From Flavobacterium limnosediminis JC2902 (GTDB lineage: Bacteria; Bacteroidota; Bacteroidia; Flavobacteriales; Flavobacteriaceae), in NCBI RefSeq assembly GCF_000498535.1, contig NZ_AVGG01000018.1, positions 124,001 through 188,000 on the forward strand: a stretch of DNA of 64,000 nt, read 5' to 3'. The notes under the pieces are model-generated. The model worked only from the letters and a program-made list of their open reading frames with translations, was not told where the DNA came from and did no database searches. This document shows, in pieces, positions 1 through 8,345 of this stretch; the first letter of the stretch is position 1; each line of letters begins with the position of its first letter. A program made the position numbers and the translations under genes.

Positions 1-1960
1 GGACCTCCAGTGTTCTGTTGATGAATTTGTTAAGGTTTAATTCTTCAATTACAGGATTAATATCGGTTTGTATTGAAACCACTTCATTGAGGTTGTCCAT
101 GGTTTCATTCAGCGCTTCGGAAACGGATTTCAGTAAAACCAGTAATTCTTTTTTCTCTTCTTCATCTTCACTCATCTCGATAAGATTAATCAGCGATTGG
201 ATGTTGCTGGTATGCGAGCGTAAATTATGCGAAACGATATGCGAAAAATTCAGCAGCCGTTTGTTTTGTTCCGTTACCAGTGTGAGCGAATTGTTAAGAT
301 CGATTTCAAATTGTTTTGATTTTGTAATATCGATTAAAATTCCCCTGAACTTAATAGAATCTTTACTTTCATGGTAAATACTTACGATGTCGCGTACCCA
401 AATAGTGCTTCCGTTTTTATGAATCATCCTGTACTCAGTGTCGAAAGGTACTCGTGCCTTTGCATATTCCGTACTGCGTTCGATTACCCAGTCCCGGTCG
501 TCAGGATGAATGATTTTCCGCCAGAAATAATCGTCTGCGAGCCATTCTTCGGGAGTATATCCCAGCATATCTTCGGATTTTTTACTGATATAAGTTACTC
601 CGGGTTCTACCGAGTTTCCTTCCCAAACGACTCCATCGATACTGTTAATCAGGTCTTTAATTTTTTGCTGCGATTCCAGTATCAGTCTTTCGGATTCTTT
701 TCGTTGGTTAATGTTTTCGACAATGGTTATGTGATTGCTTGGCTTTTCGTTTTTTTCCCACAGCGGTGAAACGGTAATGTTTACCCAGTTAATTTTTCCG
801 TTTTTGTCCACATACCTTTTTTCCAGGGAATACTGGCTGATTTCCCCTTTTCTCAGGCGTTCCATGTTATCCAGATCGGCCTGCAGATCATCAGGGTGAG
901 TAATCATCATAAAATCCATATTCCTGATTTCATCCTGACTGTAACCGATGAGTTCGCAAAATTTATCATTGGCGTCAACGAATGAACCGTCAATTGAGTT
1001 ATTGTGTGCTATTCCTAAACCGGCATGATCAAAAATCGATCGGAACAGAAATTTGTTTCGCGACAATTTTTTGGTTTGTGATTTTACCGTTTTTTGAAGT
1101 TCCAGTGGTTTTTTCTGTAATGTGTAAACGAGCAGACCGGAAAGTAAACTCAACAGAAAGGCGATGGCAATGACAGGCAGGAATTCAAAAAATAACCTCG
1201 ATTCGTTTTTCGGAATAATGTACAGATTCCAATCGCCTTCCGGAATTTCAACCTTCTGATAGTCTTTATTTGAAAAATCGGCCTTGTTTTCCAGGAAGAA
1301 TTCTTCTTTATTGGTAACGGGATTTTTTTTTGATAACTGAAAATAATATTTATCGCTCTTAAATTGACTGAAACCAATAGCGTTTACAAAAGTGTCGAAT
1401 CGGACGATTACCGCTGTAAAACCCCAGAATTTTCCCTTTTTATAAACAGGCAAACGTCCGACAACTCCCGTTCCTCCTTGTTTTAAAGTTACCGGTCCCG
1501 AAAAATAAATCGCTTTGTTTTCTATGGCTTTTAATGCTGATTTACTGTGAAGCGGACTGTTGAGTATGTCGAAACCGGTTGCCGCTTCATTCCCTTTTAA
1601 CGGATAAGTATATTTAATGACACCATTGGGAACTAATTGAACAGCATCAATGGAATTGTAACTGCTAACAAGGCGTTTGGCAACTTCTTCAAAATTTTTC
1701 GGATTCCCCGAATCATCGATGGTCAGGGCAAGAGTAATGGTAGCGACATAGCTGTTCCGGAGGGTCTGCTCAATGTTTTGTTTGACAACATTTAAAATGT
1801 TGGACATATTGCGTTGCTCGCTCTCTTTTACAGCCTGATATCTGAAATAGATCGACATCATAAAAATCGATAAAAGAACCATAAAAACAAGTGCCCCCAT
1901 CGTTTTTGGACGAAACAGAAACCAATTGCTTAAACCTGCTATTTTCTTTGTGGGACTCAC
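1..1960 (-). CDS. CHASE/PAS sensor histidine kinase, 3' end outside window
   Basis: The minus-strand reading frame stays open to the window edge, so about 653 codons are visible. The best start is GTG at 1960: it follows an in-frame TGA, has an AAAAGGA-like sequence upstream, and gives a short basic N-terminus and then a membrane segment (VFMVLLSIFMMSIYF). A CHASE-type periplasmic sensor follows (VQLVPNGVIKYTYPL, GRLPVYKKGKFWGF), then a second membrane segment (LPVIAIAFLLSLLSGLLVY), two PAS/PAC units (FEYxxGYSQDEI-like and YRMIHKNGSTIWVRDI) and the HisKA box FSHIVSHNLRSHTSNI. The ATPase domain lies outside. The likely role is a membrane receptor that autophosphorylates on the His of SHNLR. 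The ligand is unknown. The family call is firm; the GTG start is inferred. Confidence 0.85.
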   Translation of the reverse strand, partial: MSPTKKIAGLSNWFLFRPKTMGALVFMVLLSIFMMSIYFRYQAVKESEQRNMSNILNVVKQNIEQTLRNSYVATITLALTIDDSGNPKNFEEVAKRLVSSYNSIDAVQLVPNGVIKYTYPLKGNEAATGFDILNSPLHSKSALKAIENKAIYFSGPVTLKQGGTGVVGRLPVYKKGKFWGFTAVIVRFDTFVNAIGFSQFKSDKYYFQLSKKNPVTNKEEFFLENKADFSNKDYQKVEIPEGDWNLYIIPKNESRLFFEFLPVIAIAFLLSLLSGLLVYTLQKKPLELQKTVKSQTKKLSRNKFLFRSIFDHAGLGIAHNNSIDGSFVDANDKFCELIGYSQDEIRNMDFMMITHPDDLQADLDNMERLRKGEISQYSLEKRYVDKNGKINWVNITVSPLWEKNEKPSNHITIVENINQRKESERLILESQQKIKDLINSIDGVVWEGNSVEPGVTYISKKSEDMLGYTPEEWLADDYFWRKIIHPDDRDWVIERSTEYAKARVPFDTEYRMIHKNGSTIWVRDIVSIYHESKDSIKFRGILIDITKSKQFEIDLNNSLTLVTEQNKRLLNFSHIVSHNLRSHTSNIQSLINLIEMSEDEEEKKELLVLLKSVSEALNETMDNLNEVVSIQTDINPVIEELNLNKFINRTLEV

Positions 1961-2464
1961 TCATAATCCTTTTAGAATATAAATTTAACTAAAAATCAGG
2001 TAATTACGGTTCTATTGGGGGTTTTAATGTGGTGGGAAGGAAAATAAAAAAAGCCCTGCTTTAGCATTGTTTTTTGTGACCTAGACATCAACAAAAAGAG
2101 TCATTAGTCTTTAACTAAACGGTAAAGGCCGGTTTCACTCCTTTTAAAAAGGCTATCAAAAATCAAAAGAATAGTCTGGTTTTGATTGGTAATGTATTCC
2201 GGATTAATTAAGAAAGTCAAGTCACAAGACCAGATTTTTTTATTTTAACATTTGTTACGTTATTACGGATGATTGGGACTTTGGAGGTACTTCATGAAAA
2301 TGAAAAAGCTTGTTTTAAAGCCGAAATGATTTAATTATTGACAAAGTTTTCCTGATGGCTCCAACCAATACCCACTTTCAAAATGTTCCATATCTTTCTT
2401 TCATTCCGGCACGTAACATGTGTGTTTTATGCAGTAGCCTCTGTCGGGTTCTTTAGGTTTTGGA
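1961..2464. other. Intergenic region, 504 bp
   Basis: This gap lies between the start of the sensor kinase and the 3' end of the spermidine-synthase-like gene. I see no coding frame with a convincing start, no tRNA and no clear hairpin with a T-run. It should hold the kinase promoter and the terminator of the convergent-side gene, but I could assign neither. Confidence 0.5.
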
Positions 2465-4861
2465 TTATGTCTTCAATAGGAACAGTGAACATAAAGAAAT
2501 TCCATAAGCAAAAGAGGCGAGTAGTATCACCGTCATAAAACCTGCTTCTATGGCAATTAAAGCTGCCAGTGAAGCACTGATTACTGACATGCATCCGTTA
2601 ATGCCCCAAGCCCAAGGAACATTTTTTTCTTCAATCTGCGACAGTAATTTTAAACCTATGGGGAAGGGGAAACCCATTATAAAAGAAGGGATTATAACCA
2701 GAGTTGTTAATACTGCTATTCTTTCAAAAGCAGGCAGCCCTAAAATATTTTCAAGCAATGAGGGAAGAAAAAATGAATAGAGTAACAGCAATAACACAAT
2801 CATCAAAAAGATTGACTTTAAAATACGACGGTTTATAGCGACATATGATGAAACCAAACTGCCGATTCCTGAACCTAACATCATAATTCCTATAACCAAC
2901 GTGGCGGCATATACGGGATTGCCCAGAAACAATATAAATTTTTGTATAAAAACAATTTCGAGAAACATATATCCTATACCAATACAACTGAAATATAAAA
3001 ATGTCCAATTCCTGCTTTTGCCTTTCCATCCAATTTTAAACAGAGGTAAAATAATAAGTAGTATTGCAAGTAGCGAAATCTGAACAACAGTTAGTACCAA
3101 TATGATAAATCCCAATTCTATAAACGGAACAGATTCCGAGCCAAACAGTGCAGAAAGCTTGGGTAAACTTTTTAAGCGAAGAAACTGTGAAAAATAGGGT
3201 TTGTTATCTGTTGCGGGTTGCAGTTGAAAATCATATTCTTTGTAAAATTCTTCTCTCTTTACCTTATCCGATAAAATCTGATCAATGTATTTAAAAAAAG
3301 CAGGGTCGCTCATGCCATTGTACTGGGTACGTTCTCCTGCGGAAATGCTTGGGAGCAGAACCGGATCAAAGTAATAACGATCGCAAAATTTTCTGATTTT
3401 ACTAATTTCAACAGCTGTCAGTGAAGATTTTTTTAAAATAAAAGTAATGGTTCCCCAATTTCTGACGGCGGCGAAATGCATTTCAGGATTGGCAATTTTG
3501 ATTTCATCCATCACTTCAGCAATTGTTGATGCAATTTTTAGCGGGTTTCTGAAAGGATAATCCATCCACGCTGTTATGCATACCATTCCGTCATTACCGA
3601 GCAAATTCCACATCTGCAAGAAAGCTTCCTTGGTTAGAATATATTCTTCCCGTGTGGCATGCAAGCCCGATGTTCCGCCGAAATCACCAATAAGCGGAAG
3701 CTGAATAAGATCGTATTTGTTTTTTGTGAAAGTTAGAAATGTACGTGGTTCAATGGTATGCAGATGTACAGCAGGATGAAAAAACAGAGAATCATTATCT
3801 GAAGCAAGTTCATGCATTAAAAGATCAGAGATTGCTGAGTGAGGCTCAACTGCGTCAATGAAAGCGACATTCCTGCTGATTGCATGAGAAACAAACATGC
3901 CTGTGCCTGAATGAAGTGTCAACACATTATTTAATTTCTTCAGTTCATAGGGAAGGGCATTGGTAGTATAATCAAGAAGATGAAAAGTGTCTTTCGCACT
4001 CCATGAAATTAGTGGTCCATACCAGTCACCATTATTAAAGACTACTTTTTTGACCGGCACTTCCCCGGTAAAGGAAAGACTTAATCCGGGTGCATAACGC
4101 AAAGCATCTGCGGACACCACCTGCACCAATCCATAAGGACTGGCTTTTTCCAATGAAACAGTTGCATTCGGCAAATTGAGCGTGCGGCTCAGGCTTTTGT
4201 ATTCAGATGCGACAAGGGTGACAGGATAAAAAATCCGAAAAGAACATATTGCAGTTGCTGCTACTGCAAAGGCAATCAACAGTTTGTGACTATCCTTTGT
4301 GAATAAAATTATTCCGGAAGCTATTGCTATTATCGAAACAACAGCCGGTAATGAAGCCGGTACAAAATACCATGCAAGCAGGGCTGCAATAATTGCCCCA
4401 ATACCCGATCCGAGAAGATTGGAAAAATAAAACTTTCCTATTTGAGAAACATTACCTATAAAAATAATTCCAAGCGCTAATGCACCGCAGAAGAAGGGAA
4501 GGAAATATAATAGGTAATTAATTACCAGAGCAAACCATTGCTTACGTTCCACGAATAAAAGATACGAGTCAAACCTCACCGTGTCATTATTGCCGACCCA
4601 TAATGGTAAAAGCATTAATACCCCGCTGAGAATCATAAGAAATGGCAATAATATTTTGCTTTGACGAAGCAGTACATCGCGTTTTAATGAAAGAAAAGTA
4701 CCTGAAGCACCAAATCCCAATAATGCTATGGAAATAACCATGTATGCATAATGATGCCACTGTGTGAACGACAGCACTTGTATGATGGCAATCTGGTATG
4801 CAATCAGAGCAATCGACAGCAACCCCGTGGCTGCAAGAAGGCGATTGGGATAGTTAAACAT
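2465..4861 (-). CDS. Membrane-embedded spermidine-synthase-like methyltransferase-fold protein
   Basis: This is a 798-residue protein in three parts: about six hydrophobic segments (residues 8-210), a soluble Rossmann-like middle (about 230-570) and a second hydrophobic block (about 580-798). The middle contains a SAM or nucleotide-binding motif, LHSGTGMFVSHAI (316-328), and then an acidic residue in VEPHSAI (E339), as in the spermidine synthase/methyltransferase fold. GDFGGTSGLHATREEY probably forms the second half of the active site. The arrangement matches the bacterial 'fused membrane/spermidine synthase-like' family, whose substrates are mostly unknown, so polyamine synthesis is not claimed. 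It begins 9 bp after the stop of the isoaspartyl methyltransferase gene and is almost certainly co-transcribed with it. Confidence 0.75.
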   Translation of the reverse strand: MFNYPNRLLAATGLLSIALIAYQIAIIQVLSFTQWHHYAYMVISIALLGFGASGTFLSLKRDVLLRQSKILLPFLMILSGVLMLLPLWVGNNDTVRFDSYLLFVERKQWFALVINYLLYFLPFFCGALALGIIFIGNVSQIGKFYFSNLLGSGIGAIIAALLAWYFVPASLPAVVSIIAIASGIILFTKDSHKLLIAFAVAATAICSFRIFYPVTLVASEYKSLSRTLNLPNATVSLEKASPYGLVQVVSADALRYAPGLSLSFTGEVPVKKVVFNNGDWYGPLISWSAKDTFHLLDYTTNALPYELKKLNNVLTLHSGTGMFVSHAISRNVAFIDAVEPHSAISDLLMHELASDNDSLFFHPAVHLHTIEPRTFLTFTKNKYDLIQLPLIGDFGGTSGLHATREEYILTKEAFLQMWNLLGNDGMVCITAWMDYPFRNPLKIASTIAEVMDEIKIANPEMHFAAVRNWGTITFILKKSSLTAVEISKIRKFCDRYYFDPVLLPSISAGERTQYNGMSDPAFFKYIDQILSDKVKREEFYKEYDFQLQPATDNKPYFSQFLRLKSLPKLSALFGSESVPFIELGFIILVLTVVQISLLAILLIILPLFKIGWKGKSRNWTFLYFSCIGIGYMFLEIVFIQKFILFLGNPVYAATLVIGIMMLGSGIGSLVSSYVAINRRILKSIFLMIVLLLLLYSFFLPSLLENILGLPAFERIAVLTTLVIIPSFIMGFPFPIGLKLLSQIEEKNVPWAWGINGCMSVISASLAALIAIEAGFMTVILLASFAYGISLCSLFLLKT

Positions 4862-4870
4862 TTCGTTCGT

Positions 4871-5554
4871 TTATTTTCTTGTAAAAGGGACAAACCGTAC
4901 AGGCATCTTTGCTGATGTCCGGATCTTTCCCTTGGACTTTTCTATTAACATGAGTTCCTGAACCATAAAAGGCGATCCTACCGGAATAATCATTTTTCCG
5001 CCTTCTTTAAGCTGTTCAATTAATGGTGGTGGAACATGTTCTGCAGCAGCTGTAACAATAATGGCATCAAAAGGAGCGTGTTCTTTCCAGCCATAATAGC
5101 CGTCAGCGGTTTTAACATGCACATTTTTATAGTTCAAATTGGCAAGACGGTTGGCCGCCTGTTTACTTAATTCATCAACAATCTCAACGGTGTAAACTTT
5201 ACTCACAATTTCAGACAGTACTGCTGCCTGATAGCCTGATCCCGTACCAATTTCAAGCACCCGGTGAGCAGGTTTCGGATTTATTATTTCTGTCATATAT
5301 GCAACTATGTATGGTTGAGATATGGTTTGACCATAACCGATAGGTAACGGAGTGTCTTCATAAGCATCCGAAACTTTATCAGATGGAACAAAGCGATGAC
5401 GTGGCACTTTTCGCATTGCATCAAGCACTTTAGCATCTTTTACACCTCTGCTTTGGATCTGATTCTTCACCATTTCTCCACGTTTCTTTGAAAAATTGTC
5501 TGTCTGGGTCGAAAATAACCACCCTATTAGTAATAGAAATAAAGCAGACTTCAT
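4871..5554 (-). CDS. pcm: Exported protein-L-isoaspartate O-methyltransferase
   Basis: The 227-residue protein matches PIMT, which methylates L-isoaspartyl residues of damaged proteins using SAM. Visible signatures are VPRHRFVP (50-57), the catalytic GQTISQP loop (75-81), SAM motif I EIGTGSGYQA (101-110) and FDAIIVTAAAEHVP. The N-terminus MKSALFLLLIGWLFSTQ looks like a signal peptide or membrane anchor, which is unusual because PIMT is normally cytosolic and SAM is not known in the periplasm. It is the first gene of a two-gene operon with the membrane spermidine-synthase-like protein. A TAACTTTG element at 5601-5608 (minus strand) is a plausible -7 box. The enzyme identity is firm; its location is inferred. 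Confidence 0.9.
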   Translation of the reverse strand: MKSALFLLLIGWLFSTQTDNFSKKRGEMVKNQIQSRGVKDAKVLDAMRKVPRHRFVPSDKVSDAYEDTPLPIGYGQTISQPYIVAYMTEIINPKPAHRVLEIGTGSGYQAAVLSEIVSKVYTVEIVDELSKQAANRLANLNYKNVHVKTADGYYGWKEHAPFDAIIVTAAAEHVPPPLIEQLKEGGKMIIPVGSPFMVQELMLIEKSKGKIRTSAKMPVRFVPFTRK

Positions 5555-5746
5555 GACTAAGTGGTTTAAATGATAATCAATTCAAAAATTACTTTCATAT
5601 CAAAGTTAAGGATTTCAGAAACAAATTTGGGCTGAACTGTATTTAAATAACTATTTGATGTTCAGTTTTTTAAATCAGATTTTGTGGTGTTGTATGTGCG
5701 GATCAATCCCAAAAGTTGTAGGCGAAATGTGGACGAATAACTAAAT

Positions 5747-5790
5747 AAAAAAAACGCAACCACTTCTATTTAAAGTAATTGCGTTTTTTA
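5747..5790 (-). terminator. Intrinsic terminator after tRNA-Arg
   Basis: ACGCAA (5754-5759) pairs with TTGCGT (5779-5784), with an inner ACTT/AAGT pairing. The stem is flanked by A- and T-runs on both sides, so it can end transcription of the tRNA and possibly act in both directions. Confidence 0.75.
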
Positions 5791-5795
5791 TTTAG

Positions 5796-5869
5796 TGACC
5801 TCGACTGGATTCAAACCAGTAACCTTCTGAGCCGTAATCAGATGCGCTATTCAGTTGCGCCACGAGGCC
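5796..5869 (-). tRNA. tRNA-Arg (anticodon ACG)
   Basis: The minus strand folds as a cloverleaf. The acceptor is GGCCTCG/CGAGGTC with one G-U pair, the anticodon stem is TCTGA/TCAGA around loop TTACGGC, and the T-arm is ACTGG TTTGAAT CCAGT. The anticodon ACG reads CGN arginine codons after A34 deamination to inosine. The gene is 74 nt long without an encoded CCA, with A as discriminator base. Confidence 0.95.
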
Positions 5870-5884
5870 TTGTTTTTACGAGTG

Positions 5885-5914
5885 CAAATATAGAGATTAT
5901 TGTGTAACTTGCAA
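5885..5914 (-). promoter_or_regulatory. Bacteroidota-type promoter of tRNA-Arg
   Basis: On the minus strand, TTG (5912-5914) and TATATTTG (5885-5892) are separated by exactly 19 bases. This matches the Bacteroidota sigma-ABfr consensus TTG-N19-TAnnTTTG, and it ends about 16 bp before the mature tRNA. Confidence 0.85.
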
Positions 5915-5942
5915 ATGAAATTCGATATAAAATTAAAAAAAA

Positions 5943-6494
5943 ATGGCATTACAACAGTACATACGTGATATTCAGGATTTTCCGAAAAAAGGAATTGTTT
6001 TTAAAGACATTACACCACTATTATCGAGTCCAGAGGGAACTAAAGAGTGTTTGTCTTTGTTAATCAATAGCTTAAATGGGAAAAAGATAGATAAAGTAGT
6101 AGGAGTGGAGAGTAGGGGGTTTTTCTTTGCCACACTTTTGGCTCACGAATTAAATGTGGGATTTGTTCCGGTCCGTAAGCCAAAAAAATTACCATTTACG
6201 ACTATTTCTGCTTCATATCAGTTGGAGTACGGCACCGATACGTTGGAAATTCATACCGATTCCATTAAAAAAGGCGATAAAATTTTAATTCACGATGATG
6301 TTCTGGCATCCGGCGGAACAGCAAAAGCTGTTTGCGAACTGGTGGAACGTTTGGGGGGTGAAATAGTCCAGTGTAATTTCCTGATGGAGTTGACTCATCT
6401 TCATGGCAGAAAGAAACTGGGAAATAAGGAAATCTTTGCAGCGCTGACTTATGGAGAAGATGACAATTTTCATATTGGTGATATGAACCATTAA
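5943..6494 (+). CDS. apt: Adenine phosphoribosyltransferase
   Basis: APT makes AMP from adenine and PRPP in purine salvage. The 183-residue protein carries the family N-terminus DFPKKGIVFKDITPLL (12-27), VVGVESRGF (52-60) and the PRPP-binding loop LIHDDVLASGGTAK (115-128). Its length is normal to slightly long for the family. It is a single-gene unit: the gene downstream is on the other strand and 3 bp separate the two stops. Confidence 0.97.
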   Translation: MALQQYIRDIQDFPKKGIVFKDITPLLSSPEGTKECLSLLINSLNGKKIDKVVGVESRGFFFATLLAHELNVGFVPVRKPKKLPFTTISASYQLEYGTDTLEIHTDSIKKGDKILIHDDVLASGGTAKAVCELVERLGGEIVQCNFLMELTHLHGRKKLGNKEIFAALTYGEDDNFHIGDMNH

Positions 6495-6497
6495 TCT

Positions 6498-6638
6498 TTA
6501 TCCCACGGCACGGATAGTCACATAATAGCGATAAGCAATAATTGCTTTTTGCCATTTTCTTGCCTTGGCCAAATCCAGGCGTTGTTTGGTAAAACTTGGT
6601 AAAATAAGTTTGTTTATTTTGGCTAAGACTTTGAACAT
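6498..6638 (-). CDS. Small conserved basic protein (46 aa)
   Basis: The product is basic and aromatic (starts MFKVLAKINKLILPSF and ends AIIAYRYYVTIRAVG). I recall similar 45-50-residue flavobacterial proteins in this pattern (LAKINK..LPS...LDL.KA.K.Q.AIIA.R.YVT), sometimes labelled 'SsrA-binding protein' in databases. It lacks the SmpB fold length of about 150 residues, so that label should not be trusted. The start chosen is the ATG before FKVLAK; a longer frame begins 15 codons upstream but adds nothing conserved. It is convergent with apt. Confidence 0.6.
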   Translation of the reverse strand: MFKVLAKINKLILPSFTKQRLDLAKARKWQKAIIAYRYYVTIRAVG

Positions 6639-6826
6639 AAATTGTTTATTTGTCGCAAAGATAGTTAAAACAATATGCATCAAAATATTTTGTTTTCAGC
6701 TTCTAAAAGTTTTACCGCAGGTTTGCAGAGTAATAACTCAATCTGTGAACCACGCTCTACAAGTCTCCTGACTTTGTGGGTTTTTTTCGTCTAAAACAAA
6801 ACTAATCTTTTAAATAAAAAGCCGAT

Positions 6827-6987
6827 AGTACGGATTTGCAAACCGTGCCCATTCCAAATTATAACAAATCTAACATTAAAACTTCTAACTCTAATCTGCT
6901 CGCTTTATTAAAAAATAAAAACTACAACTTTTTACTGTTGTAGTTTTTGTTTATTCTCTTTGTGGGCACGGATTGCAAATCCGCGCT
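6827..6987. repeat. Inverted repeat pair flanking a hairpin
   Basis: About 25 bases at 6827-6851 return inverted at 6963-6987 (core GGGCACGG-TTGCAAATCCG with few mismatches). Each arm is itself partly palindromic (CGGATTTGCAAACCG). The arms enclose the hairpin at 6913-6949. The right arm abuts the truncated T9SS protein gene and supplies its apparent ATG, so the junction looks like a rearrangement point. Confidence 0.7.
6913..6949 (+). terminator. Intrinsic terminator
   Basis: AAAACTACAA (6917-6926) pairs with TTGTAGTTTT (6938-6947). The stem is A-rich on the 5' side and T-rich on the 3' side, so it could act in both directions. The nearest genes are the 46-residue protein upstream on the other strand and the T9SS remnant downstream. 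Confidence 0.7.
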
Positions 6988-8246
6988 ATCCGTTGCGTTT
7001 ACATATCCGCGCCATCGGGTACAATGCCCATCAGATTACGCATATGCAGACCACCTTCGGAAGTTATGTTTATCAGGTTGTGGCACAGGTACAGGACGGT
7101 TCCGGGAATTATTGCAGCAGTAGTCCGGTAAACCACACCATAACGGTAATCGACCAGCCCGAAACACCACAATTGGATTTTGAAATGCTGTCTTGTAATC
7201 CGTATAGGTATCAGGTAACGGTTTTAAACCCTCAGGCAGGAATTAGATATTACTGGAGCAACGGCAATACCGGTACCACGGCAATCAGTAACCATGATGG
7301 GCCGATACAGGTGCGTGCTGAAGCAGACGCCTGCAGTGTGACAGCACAAACAGACTTGCCTATTGATCTTGAGTCCGTAGCGTGGGTGTTCCCAAAAGGG
7401 TGTTACGAAATCTGCAAGAAAAAACCAAGCGGCTATATCATTGGGCCTTTTGGGTATTATAACGAATGGCAGTGGCAGGATGGTTATACGCCTTATGTTA
7501 GTGGCAGTGATATGGTAGAGCCTTTTCATGATTTAGCGATAGGGCATGAGTATCAGATGTATCTTCACAATGGAGACTGCGGTTACACTGCAGCTACCAT
7601 GAGCCTTATTGAGAAGGACTGTCAGGATTGTGAAATGTCCTATTCCATAAGAGACCTGAAATGCGTTAAGATAGATGGCGTTTATGTTTATCAGGTTATT
7701 TTAGAGATTACAAACTCCTATGGCGACGATGTCTGGACAACATTAACAGCACCGGACGGCGAAGGGTTTTTTATAGACAATACTGTTTTGGTGCCGGCTG
7801 GTACAACGACTAGCTTTACCGTATATTTTTACCCGTCCGCAGACTTTAACGGCGGTTTGGTAACTATAGACATGAACGGGAGCTGGAAAGAAAACAAGAG
7901 CTGTTACAAAAAAACAGAAATCTTGTTCCCTTCGTGTGGTACGCAGCGTATAGCTGACAATGACGGAAAAGAAGACATTCTGGTAATCGATGATAATTTA
8001 CTTTTGGTAGCCCCTAATCCGGCTAAAGAAGTAACAAAAGTAATCTACAATTACAAGAATGCCGATACTGCGAAAACCATCGAAATTCGCGACATGCAGG
8101 GCCGATTCCTGAATGCTTGGGAGGTAAAAAGCCAATCAGGAACGATAGAAATCGACTGTGCCCGTTTTGCCGGTGGTCAGTATTTTATCCTTATGAAAGA
8201 GAATGATGCGGTGATAAAACAATCCCGTTTACTCATTACACATTAA
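6960..8246 (+). pseudogene. 5'-truncated T9SS-secreted protein, C-terminal part
   Basis: The open frame encodes 428 residues but has no signal peptide; its first 20 or so residues are translated from the repeat arm. Real protein-like sequence begins near TTFGSYVYQVVAQVQDGSG, then Cys-rich beta-sandwich-like segments and, at the end, a T9SS type A sorting domain (VAPNPAKEVTKVIYNY ... GGQYFILM). Such proteins are normally hundreds of residues longer and carry an N-terminal signal peptide, so this is probably the remains of a large surface protein. The last 190 codons and the terminator are duplicated 2359 bp downstream. Confidence 0.75.
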
Positions 8247-8314
8247 TTTTTTAATGCAGACGTGCTTTTTAGTGCGTCTGCATTTTATTTAGTATTTTTA
8301 GCATTATTGCGAGC
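7743..8314 (+). repeat. 572-bp direct repeat, copy 1
   Basis: It is nearly identical to 10102-10673 at a constant offset of 2359 bp with no indels. It covers the C-terminal coding region of the T9SS remnant, its stop, the terminator hairpin and about 30 bp beyond. Differences are scattered single bases. Confidence 0.9.
8254..8290 (+). terminator. Intrinsic terminator of T9SS remnant
   Basis: ATGCAGACG (8254-8262) pairs with CGTCTGCAT (8275-8283), followed by TTTATTT. The loop contains TTTTTA. The same hairpin is repeated at 10613-10649. Confidence 0.85.
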
Positions 8315-8345
8315 TATACTCAGTATAACAAACAAACCTACACCT

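Noticed and set aside
6960..7020. ATG at 6960 as a true protein start
   Set aside because: The first 20 residues come from the inverted repeat arm; no signal peptide is present, although the protein ends in a T9SS domain.
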